Source: Candidatus Martarchaeota archaeon
GTDB lineage: Archaea > Micrarchaeota > Micrarchaeia > Micrarchaeales > CABMGC01
Direction: 5' to 3'
DNA: 8,382 nt
Assembly: GCA_023485825.1 (NCBI GenBank)
Contig: JAMCZF010000024.1
Location: 1 to 8,382, forward strand
Positions within the stretch are counted from its first letter, which is position 1; each line of letters opens with the position of its first letter. Shown piece after piece: positions 1 to 5,925 of this stretch. The notes beneath the pieces are model-generated. The model saw only the letters and a program-made list of their open reading frames with translations. It was not told the origin of the DNA and did no database searches. The position numbers and the translations under genes were made by a program.

Positions 1-1
1 G

Positions 2-586
2 GCCGTGAAGCCGTCGCTGACAACGCAGAACTATGTGAAGTCCTATGGCGTGGTCATGCTGCAGGGCAAGGTCGCATGCAGCACAGCATCGCCGCTGCAG
101 ATATACTGGTTCATAGACCCGTACTCTCCCGGAAGCGTCAGGAGCCTGGAAACGATGGAGGGCATACAATCAAGGTTCCCTGCTGGCGTACAAACCCGCC
201 TTGAGGTGCTCTACACCCCGTATTCGCAGCAGATTGCATTGAGCCATGGCATAGGCAACACGCAGGCCTTCGGCAAGTATCTGTTCTGCGCCTCGCAGCA
301 GCAGAACTTCTCCAGGTTCGTGAATTCAGTGAACAGCAGCTACGACGGACTTTACATGTCTCCGCAGTTCCTGTCGACGCTGGCGAACGACTCGGGCCTG
401 AACAGGATCGCGCTTGACAGTTGCATCGCCAACTCCTCCGTCGTGATTGCCCGCCAGTCGGTTCTTGCCGCGTACTACAATGTAACGTCTACGCCGATGA
501 TAGTGACAAACTGCCAGTACCAGTCCATACCCCAGGCAGAGCAGTATGCCATGTGCGCGGCCAACAGCACGTTTTGCAGGCAGTAA
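2..586 (+). CDS. DsbA-like thioredoxin-fold protein, 5'-partial, active-site cysteines replaced
   Basis: The reading frame is open to the window edge. The GTG at position 5 is only the first possible start in view, and a signal peptide or membrane anchor probably lies upstream. Numbered from that GTG, residues 31-38 (LQIYWFID) form the first strand of a DsbA/Thioredoxin_5-type fold and lead into P-Y-S41-P-G-S44, exactly where the family carries its redox CPxC. Both catalytic cysteines are therefore serine. The cis-proline loop is kept (V160-T-S-T-P164), as is the helix cysteine C140 before it. Six other-position cysteines (25, 95, 140, 170, 184, 191) could form structural disulfides. Six Asn-X-Ser/Thr sequons (N101, N110, N128, N143, N159, N187) fit an exported glycoprotein. 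It was probably a thiol oxidoreductase that became a non-catalytic binding or chaperone-like protein. It ends 4 bases before the next gene, so it is likely first in view of a three-gene operon. Fold assignment is fairly sure; function is unknown. Confidence 0.75.
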   Translation, partial: AVKPSLTTQNYVKSYGVVMLQGKVACSTASPLQIYWFIDPYSPGSVRSLETMEGIQSRFPAGVQTRLEVLYTPYSQQIALSHGIGNTQAFGKYLFCASQQQNFSRFVNSVNSSYDGLYMSPQFLSTLANDSGLNRIALDSCIANSSVVIARQSVLAAYYNVTSTPMIVTNCQYQSIPQAEQYAMCAANSTFCRQ

Positions 587-590
587 TTCA

Positions 591-1073
591 ATGAGGCACA
601 TTATAGTTGGGATCGACCCCGGAAAGACATCGGCAATCGCATGCCTTGACCTGAACGGCAGACCCGTGATGCTAAGGACCGGCAGGCATGCGGGGCTTGA
701 ATGGTTCGTCGGGCTGATACACGAGGCCGGCTCCCCGGCGGTCGTGGCATGCGACAAGAGGAATGCTGACCACACGGCCTCAAGGCTTGCGGCCATATTC
801 GACGCAGTGCTCTTCTCGCCCAGGGAGGACATACGCGTGGCCAAAAAGGACGAGCTGCGCCGCGCGATGAAGACGAGGAACCATCATGAACGCGACGCGC
901 TTACCGCTGCTGTCACGGCCTACAACGCATTCGCGAACAAGCTCAACCAGGTGGAGCATCTGTCAAGGACAAACGGCATAGATGACATCGACACGGTGAA
1001 GGCCCTAGTCCTAAAGAAGCACTCGTTCCATGAGGCATTGGCAGGCAAGAGGGCCGGCCGGTTCGTAAGGTAG
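591..1073 (+). CDS. DUF460-type RNase H-like (RuvC/YqgF fold) protein, short form
   Basis: This 160-residue protein begins at the ATG 4 bases after the preceding stop; ribosome binding is weak (GCAGG about 10 bases upstream), suggesting translational coupling. The N-terminus carries the G7-I-D9-P-G-K-T motif of RuvC-like RNase H folds. A second strand ends in A53-C-D55, and a helix holds H98-H-E100-R-D102-A-L. D9, D55, E100 and D102 give the acidic set expected for metal-dependent nuclease or resolvase-type chemistry. The order GIDPGKT, A-x-D and HERDAL matches the archaeal DUF460 (COG2433) family as I know it. Members are usually much longer, with a coiled coil and further C-terminal part; here the protein stops about 50 residues after HERDAL. 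It has no membrane segment and is presumably cytoplasmic. Substrate is unknown; nucleic acid is the natural guess from the fold. It is followed 4 bases later by the aminotransferase gene. Confidence 0.85.
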   Translation: MRHIIVGIDPGKTSAIACLDLNGRPVMLRTGRHAGLEWFVGLIHEAGSPAVVACDKRNADHTASRLAAIFDAVLFSPREDIRVAKKDELRRAMKTRNHHERDALTAAVTAYNAFANKLNQVEHLSRTNGIDDIDTVKALVLKKHSFHEALAGKRAGRFVR

Positions 1074-1077
1074 TAGC

Positions 1078-2304
1078 ATGGAAGCCGCGGCGGGGTTCAT
1101 ATCCAGGGCGGGGAGGGGCATAGAGAACCCAATACTCGAGCAGGGCGGCAGCGCAAGGGAGCTGGAAAGGCAGGGCGGCAAGCTGATAATGATAAACATC
1201 GGCGATCCCGGCATCTACTTCAGGATGCCGAGGAATATCGCCTGGGCGTTCAAGAAGGCGGTGGACGAAGGGCACACTAACTACCTTCGCGAGCAGGGCC
1301 TGGAGGAGTTGCGCGAAGCGGTATCAGACAGATACAAGGGCCTGTATGGAATAGAGTTCAGTGGCGACGACGTAGTAATAACGCAGGGGGTCAGCGAGGC
1401 CCTCTCGTTCATGAACCAGGCAATGATAGACCCTGGCGATGCAGCTGTGATATTCAGGCCGTTCTTTACCGAGTACCTTACCTACCTGAAGCTTTCAGGT
1501 GGCGTCGCCATACTTCCGCCCCTCGACGAAAAGAGGGGATGGGACATTAGCATCGGCGAACTCGACGACGCGCTGAGGTCCCATGCCGGAAAGAGGCCGA
1601 AGTACATGCTGATTACTAACCCGAACAATCCCACGGGCACGGTGCTGAGCGAGAAGGCCATACGCGAGGCGATAGAGATAGCGAAGGACAACGACATGTT
1701 CGTTGTGTCTGACGAGGTCTACGATGAACTGCTATACAACGGCGCGGCGTTCACAAGCGTAGGCAAGCTCGCCAAAGGGATACCGCACCTGCTGCTCAAC
1801 GGGGCATCGAAGAATTACATGTCGACAGGGCTGCGCATCGGCTTTGCCATATTCCCGGAGCAGGACACGAAGACGCAGGCGCTGAAGCGGACGTTCATCG
1901 GGATGGCGGGCGCACGCCTTTCCGCCAACACGCCATCGCAGTACGCGATGCTCGAAGGCCTGCGCAACACCGCCAAGCATCAAGAGTTCATCCGGGAGAA
2001 GGCCGCGCAGATAGCGTCGCAGTCCGTCCATGCGGCGAGGCTGGTAAACGAGACCGGATTCCTCACCACTGTGCAGCCGAACAGCGCATTCTACCTCTTC
2101 GCAAGAATCCACCTAGACAAGCTTAGCCTAAGGGATGACAGGGAGTTCGTAGAGCTGCTGTTGAGAGAGCAAAAGGTCCAGCTGACCAGGGGCTCTGGAT
2201 TCGGCATGCCCGGATTCATACGCATAGTTACGTTGCCCAGCGAGGCAGTGCTTACCGAGGCAATAAGAAGGATAAAAAGATTCTGCGAGGACCATCAAAG
2301 ATAA
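1078..2304 (+). CDS. Class I/II PLP-dependent aminotransferase, alanine-aminotransferase-like
   Basis: The protein is 408 residues, the normal size for fold-type I aminotransferases. The ATG lies 4 bases after the previous stop, with AAGG about 7 bases upstream as ribosome binding site. Visible landmarks in order: the N-terminal NIGDP segment, G-H-T-N-Y with the E-G/Q-G-L-x-x-L-R-E-A pattern, N181-P-N-N184-P-T-G (N184 contacts the PLP ring), S211-D212-E-V-Y215 (D212 bonds the pyridine nitrogen, Y215 the O3'), the Schiff-base lysine K245 in G-A-S-K-N-Y, and the C-terminal substrate-carboxylate arginine R382 in F-I-R-I. NIGDP and the SKNY-to-GLRIG stretch resemble archaeal alanine aminotransferases (Pyrococcus type), so alanine/2-oxoglutarate transfer is the leading guess. 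Aspartate or aromatic substrates cannot be excluded. It is cytoplasmic and has a single sequon, as chance predicts. It ends the apparent operon; a tRNA gene starts 36 bases later. Confidence 0.9.
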   Translation: MEAAAGFISRAGRGIENPILEQGGSARELERQGGKLIMINIGDPGIYFRMPRNIAWAFKKAVDEGHTNYLREQGLEELREAVSDRYKGLYGIEFSGDDVVITQGVSEALSFMNQAMIDPGDAAVIFRPFFTEYLTYLKLSGGVAILPPLDEKRGWDISIGELDDALRSHAGKRPKYMLITNPNNPTGTVLSEKAIREAIEIAKDNDMFVVSDEVYDELLYNGAAFTSVGKLAKGIPHLLLNGASKNYMSTGLRIGFAIFPEQDTKTQALKRTFIGMAGARLSANTPSQYAMLEGLRNTAKHQEFIREKAAQIASQSVHAARLVNETGFLTTVQPNSAFYLFARIHLDKLSLRDDREFVELLLREQKVQLTRGSGFGMPGFIRIVTLPSEAVLTEAIRRIKRFCEDHQR

Positions 2305-2306
2305 CG

Positions 2307-2314
2307 TTATTAAT
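2307..2314 (+). promoter_or_regulatory. TATA-box-like element before tRNA-Val
   Basis: TTATTAAT is centred about 30 bases before the first base of the tRNA, the usual place for an archaeal TBP site, in an otherwise GC-rich setting. No other AT-rich box lies between the aminotransferase stop and the glycosidase start, so this promoter may serve both the tRNA and the gene behind it. Judged by composition and spacing only. Confidence 0.4.
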
Positions 2315-2340
2315 CTTGGCAGCAAAATAAATGATGCTGC

Positions 2341-2411
2341 GGAGGCATCGTCTAATGGTAGGACATGACCCTTACACGGTCAGAGCCCGGGTTCGATTCC
2401 CTGTGCCTCCA
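2341..2411 (+). tRNA. tRNA-Val (anticodon UAC)
   Basis: A full cloverleaf can be drawn. The acceptor stem is GGAGGCA (2341-2347) with TGCCTCC (2404-2410), followed by discriminator A2411. The D arm is GTCT/GGAC (2350-2353 with 2361-2364) around an AATGGTA loop. The anticodon stem is TGACC/GGTCA (2366-2370 with 2378-2382) around loop CTTACAC, giving anticodon TAC (2373-2375), which reads GUA valine codons. The variable loop is four bases. The T arm is CCGGG/CCCTG (2387-2391 with 2399-2403) around TTCGATT. One T-stem pair (C2388 with T2402) is a mismatch. No CCA is encoded (the sequence continues TCTC), as is common in archaea, and there is no intron. A73 with A35-C36 agrees with valine identity. 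Confidence 0.95.
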
Positions 2412-2446
2412 TCTCAATGACTTGCAATGCAATCGGGCGAGGAAGC

Positions 2447-3466
2447 ATGGGTAGAACCGCGATGGCAATTGTCCTGCTGGCGATTGTCATCTCAGCCGCA
2501 GCCTATGTCTTTTTCAATGGCTACAAATCCCAGGGCGCAGCTTCAAACTCCGCGTACGGCTCCGGGCAGTTCTCGCAGCGGTTCTGCGTCAACGGCGCAG
2601 GCAACGCAACATTGCTTCAATATGCCATCGGCAATGGCATAGACTGCTTCAGGACTGACATAACGCTAAAACCAGGCCAGGCTGCGTTCATAAGAAACGC
2701 CACTGCAGAAGGAGCGCAGTTTCTTGGCATACTTGACTACGACACAGTCGGGGCGCAGCCCTCTCCGGGCGGATGCGTCTCAGGATGCAACTGGACCCTC
2801 TCCGATTGGAATGCGAGCGTCGCAGACGCGATTGCAGAATATCCCGGGGTGAGGGAGTGGGAGATCTACAACGAGCCGTTGGCGCAGATATTCGTGAGCG
2901 GCTATGACAACGGGAGCGCGCTTGACTATTTCAACATGATCAAGAGCGCATACCGCATAATAAAAGGCAGGGATCCAAACGCGACGGTCGTGTGTTTTGG
3001 CGGCGCAGAGATGTATCCGGTACAGAGCGTAGAATACGAATATGCGTTCTACAGCAAGGTCTGGTCATACGGCGCCTCAAAATACTGCGACGCCATTTCG
3101 CTCCATGCATACAGCCTTCCGTATTACAGCCTGGACCAGCAGATAGGCGGAAACCTTACTCTCGGGCAGCTGTACGGCATGGTGCTCAACCTTTACGAGA
3201 ACCTGACGGGCAAGCCGGTCTGGATAACAGAGACAGGTATCACGTCCAACAACTGGGCCGTAGGGCTGAACCTTTCTGTGCAGAAGCAAGCAATGTTCCT
3301 GGAACAGGACCTTTTGTTCCTGAGCCGGTACAGTTTCGTCAGGCGCATATACTGGTTCAGCCTCATCGATTCCGGCGGACAGGATTACGGGCTCATAAGC
3401 GGGGCAATGCAGCCCAAACCCGCATTTTACTCCTTCCTCAACTTCTCAGGGCGAGGCACAAGGTAA
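2447..3466 (+). CDS. Membrane-anchored or secreted glycoside hydrolase, clan A TIM-barrel type
   Basis: I start this 339-residue protein at the ATG preceded by GCGAGGA a few bases upstream. An in-frame ATG at 2417 would add ten polar residues with no ribosome site, 5 bases after the tRNA. Residues 4-26 form one hydrophobic segment (AIVLLAIVISAAAYVFF), a signal anchor or signal peptide, followed by a Ser/Gly-rich linker. The rest reads as a (beta/alpha)8 barrel of clan GH-A (GH5/GH39-like): acid/base E143 in E-I-Y-N-E143-P after strand 4, S-L-H-A-Y in the middle, nucleophile E262 in W-I-T-E262-T-G on strand 7, and the strand-8 aromatic motif Y-W-F-S-L-I-D. The 119-residue gap between the two glutamates is normal. 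It should be a retaining glycosidase acting outside the cell on an unknown polysaccharide or glycan. Ten N-X-S/T sequons suggest heavy N-glycosylation. It lies 35 bases behind tRNA-Val and converges on STT3. Family-level assignment is tentative. Confidence 0.82.
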   Translation: MGRTAMAIVLLAIVISAAAYVFFNGYKSQGAASNSAYGSGQFSQRFCVNGAGNATLLQYAIGNGIDCFRTDITLKPGQAAFIRNATAEGAQFLGILDYDTVGAQPSPGGCVSGCNWTLSDWNASVADAIAEYPGVREWEIYNEPLAQIFVSGYDNGSALDYFNMIKSAYRIIKGRDPNATVVCFGGAEMYPVQSVEYEYAFYSKVWSYGASKYCDAISLHAYSLPYYSLDQQIGGNLTLGQLYGMVLNLYENLTGKPVWITETGITSNNWAVGLNLSVQKQAMFLEQDLLFLSRYSFVRRIYWFSLIDSGGQDYGLISGAMQPKPAFYSFLNFSGRGTR

Positions 3467-3467
3467 A

Positions 3468-3491
3468 GGCCGCGCGCAGCGTCGCGCGGCC
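3468..3491. terminator. Perfect GC-rich stem-loop between convergent genes
   Basis: GGCCGCGCG (3468-3476) pairs with CGCGCGGCC (3483-3491) over nine uninterrupted base pairs around a six-base loop (CAGCGT). It fills most of the 38-base gap between the glycosidase stop and the STT3 stop, so it could act for both strands. No T-run follows on the + strand and only TTT on the minus strand. It therefore does not look like a standard archaeal poly-T terminator; a transcript-end or RNA-stability role is inferred from position. Confidence 0.5.
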
Positions 3492-3504
3492 AGATTAGCC
3501 GGGC

Positions 3505-5883
3505 TCACCCGCCGTTGCGGTAGATTATCCTGAATATCTTGACATCGGGATTGTAGCCTGTCGCGTTGTTCGGATACACGAGACGCAGGCCTGCCACGCT
3601 GTTGTTCCATGCGCATTGCCGGCTGTTGCAGAAATAGGCAAGCTTCACGAGATTGCTATCGGCCATGCTCGCTGACATTATGTACGCGCCGGTCACCGCG
3701 ACGCTGCCCAGGCCTGAGCGCGAGCCGTTGGCCGGAGCCAGCAGGAGCAGGAGCATCTGGCCGTACTGAGCCCCGCGGCCCTGCACTGCCTGTATCTGGA
3801 AATTTCCCGTGTAAGCATTGTAGAAGGACACTGACCCGAGGGGTATGATGTACTGCGCCGCTCCGCTTTTGTACTCGAACAAACTGCTTGCGATTGTGCC
3901 GTTGTAGATTTTTATGCTGCCGTAGATCCCATTGCCTGCGAGCGTGGCCTCGAAGGAGGTGCCATTCCACGACTGGTTGACTACGCCAAGGCTTTCCGAC
4001 ACATACGCCTGCGAGCTGCTGTTGCTCATGTCTGTCTCTGTAAGTATGCTTGCGCTTTCATATATCCAGTACTGCCTGACGAGAAGGTAGTCCGGCTTTC
4101 CCATGGCGCTGCCCAAGAGGAATCCCGGATCGTCGCTCGTGTTGAACAGCCATGACGCAAACGCCTGCGTCTTATGCAGATCCTGGGCGCCTACGCTGTC
4201 CATTACGCTTGTCCTGTTGCCCCAGCCCTCGACCACGCTCCCGTCCGGCCAGAAGGCCAGCACCGTGCTGTTCAGCGGGGTGCCGGAATTGAGCCATGCG
4301 GCCGCGCTGAGCAGATAAGGATATGTATAATCCAGCGGCGTTGCGGCAGTGAGCGTAGCCGCAGCGCAGCGCAGAATCACCATGAACAATGCCGCGATTA
4401 TGATTCCCGAGAGCAGATACAGCTTTGCCCTCGCAGACGGCGTGCCGTGCCTTTTGATGAACAGGAGCAGCACGTATAGGGTATATGCTGAGAACACGGC
4501 AAGAGGCACTGCTACCAATGAGCTGAACCTGTCCGCTGTCATCTGCAGGAACGCGGCGACAGCGAGATACGCCGCCATCATCAGCATCTCCGGCCTTATG
4601 TCAAGGCTAAGACACGCGCGGCCCCCAAGCCAGCCCCCTGAGCCGTCCACGCGCGTAAATGCGTAAAATGCAGACCCCGCAAGCAGGAGCATGAAGAATA
4701 TTACCATAATGCCCGGGAAGGCTGCCGATAGCGCCATTGCAATTCCCATCGGGCTCATGAACAGCCCGGCGTTGAAGTTGGCAAGGAGGTACTGGAAGGT
4801 CGGCGCGTCAAGCTCCCCGATCGACCTGAGGAGGCCGTTCTGCGCATGCACAAGCCCTTCCGAGGACAGGGTACTGTAAAGGAAGCCGTATGCGAGGATA
4901 TAGAAAGAGGCTGTTCCGGCAATCATTATAACCGCGAGAGCCGCGAGCCTGCCGGCAGGCCTCGAGACTATGCCGCTGCCGCCTTCCTTACCGAGCATGA
5001 GCAGCAGGAACAACCAGCCAAGCAGCAGGGCCGAGGGTATTGCGACAGAGCCCGGCCCCGTGAGCGCCTGAAAGTGCTGCCCTGGTATGTAACCAAGCGC
5101 ATTGTATATGGTAACCAGAAGGAACCACGCATACAGGCCCGCGGCTACGTATCCCAGGCGGGCTAGAATCCCCTTCTTGGCTGCGATGAATGCATACGCT
5201 GCGATGAGCATGAAAGACAGGGAGTAGACTGCAAGCGCAAAGCCCGCCCCGTTCCATACGAGGCTGCACAGGCTCAGCGCGAAGGCGCCGCCAAGAGCAT
5301 ACGCTATCCTCATTGCGCGCCGCCGCTCGTTGATCGCAAGGGCCATTGATATGAGTGCAAGGATCAGGAAGATGGTCACGAAGCCGTCGCCCCTGTATGA
5401 AAGGGCCATGGTCTTTGTCGCATCTGCAACGCTCAGCCCGACAAGCGCCATCACGAGAAGCCCGAATATCCTGTCCCTGCTTATGAATCTCGAGAGGTAG
5501 TACGCGCCTATAACATCAAGAATGCCGAACAGCACCGGGACAAACCGCATTATATCGGAGTAGCCTATCCCGATGTGCTGCAGAACAGCGTACGGAATCA
5601 GGGTAATCCAATAAAGCCCTGACGGCTCGTTTATCTGCGCGCTGGACGGCCAGCCAGATAGCGGAAGCCTCTGCGGGACGGTGAGATTGTGCGCTACCGC
5701 ATAGCGTATCACGGCGTAGTTGTAGAAGCCGTCGGGCTCGAAGAAGCCGGGATAGCTGAGCATGAGGGTGCGTATGTAGACCGTTGCAACGAGCACGAGA
5801 AGCACAGCCGCAAAGAAGACCGCAACGTCACGTCCGACAGGGCGTTGCCTGCGCCGCCCGACCGCACTGTATCTCGGAGCCAT
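3505..5883 (-). CDS. Oligosaccharyltransferase, STT3/AglB family
   Basis: The protein is 792 residues from the ATG at 5883; a TTG four codons earlier is less likely. It moves a lipid-linked glycan onto Asn in N-X-S/T sites at the outer membrane face. After a basic N-terminus the first membrane segment is about residues 20-42. The first loop carries the metal-binding E49-P-D51 within GFFEPDGFYNY. The second acidic site is Y-R-G-D166-G. Many membrane segments follow to about residue 505, with external-loop motif S354-I-G-E357 (SVSE/TIXE type) and a conserved-type Arg in D-R452-F. The C-terminal extracytoplasmic domain opens with W-L-N-S-G-T-P, then F544-W-P-D-G548 followed by G-N-R-T, aligning with the WWDYG...NRT signature but altered. 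The remaining ~240 residues are Ser/Asn-rich with ten of the protein's eleven sequons. Length and order fit archaeal AglB. It converges with the glycosidase gene; a helical protein gene lies 42 bases upstream. Confidence 0.9.
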   Translation of the reverse strand: MAPRYSAVGRRRQRPVGRDVAVFFAAVLLVLVATVYIRTLMLSYPGFFEPDGFYNYAVIRYAVAHNLTVPQRLPLSGWPSSAQINEPSGLYWITLIPYAVLQHIGIGYSDIMRFVPVLFGILDVIGAYYLSRFISRDRIFGLLVMALVGLSVADATKTMALSYRGDGFVTIFLILALISMALAINERRRAMRIAYALGGAFALSLCSLVWNGAGFALAVYSLSFMLIAAYAFIAAKKGILARLGYVAAGLYAWFLLVTIYNALGYIPGQHFQALTGPGSVAIPSALLLGWLFLLLMLGKEGGSGIVSRPAGRLAALAVIMIAGTASFYILAYGFLYSTLSSEGLVHAQNGLLRSIGELDAPTFQYLLANFNAGLFMSPMGIAMALSAAFPGIMVIFFMLLLAGSAFYAFTRVDGSGGWLGGRACLSLDIRPEMLMMAAYLAVAAFLQMTADRFSSLVAVPLAVFSAYTLYVLLLFIKRHGTPSARAKLYLLSGIIIAALFMVILRCAAATLTAATPLDYTYPYLLSAAAWLNSGTPLNSTVLAFWPDGSVVEGWGNRTSVMDSVGAQDLHKTQAFASWLFNTSDDPGFLLGSAMGKPDYLLVRQYWIYESASILTETDMSNSSSQAYVSESLGVVNQSWNGTSFEATLAGNGIYGSIKIYNGTIASSLFEYKSGAAQYIIPLGSVSFYNAYTGNFQIQAVQGRGAQYGQMLLLLLAPANGSRSGLGSVAVTGAYIMSASMADSNLVKLAYFCNSRQCAWNNSVAGLRLVYPNNATGYNPDVKIFRIIYRNGG

Positions 5884-5902
5884 GAGAAGAATCAACTACA
5901 AA

Positions 5903-5913
5903 GGAATAAAAAC
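5903..5913 (-). promoter_or_regulatory. TATA-box-like element before STT3
   Basis: Read on the minus strand this is GTTTTTATTCC, the most AT-rich stretch in the 42-base gap. Its centre is about 25 bases before the ATG at 5883, so a transcript starting at the usual distance would begin at or almost at the start codon. No Shine-Dalgarno-like sequence precedes that ATG, which agrees with a leaderless mRNA. The upstream gene on the same strand could also read through. Confidence 0.4.
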
Positions 5914-5925
5914 AATACGCATGCG

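Noticed and set aside
2341..2447. tRNA gene as an integration site for a mobile element
   Set aside because: I found no copy of the tRNA 3' end downstream and no integrase or element genes in the window.
2992..3498. 168-codon + strand frame overlapping the glycosidase
   Set aside because: Out-of-frame shadow: Arg/Pro/Gln-rich, overlapping a gene whose catalytic motifs are intact in the other frame.
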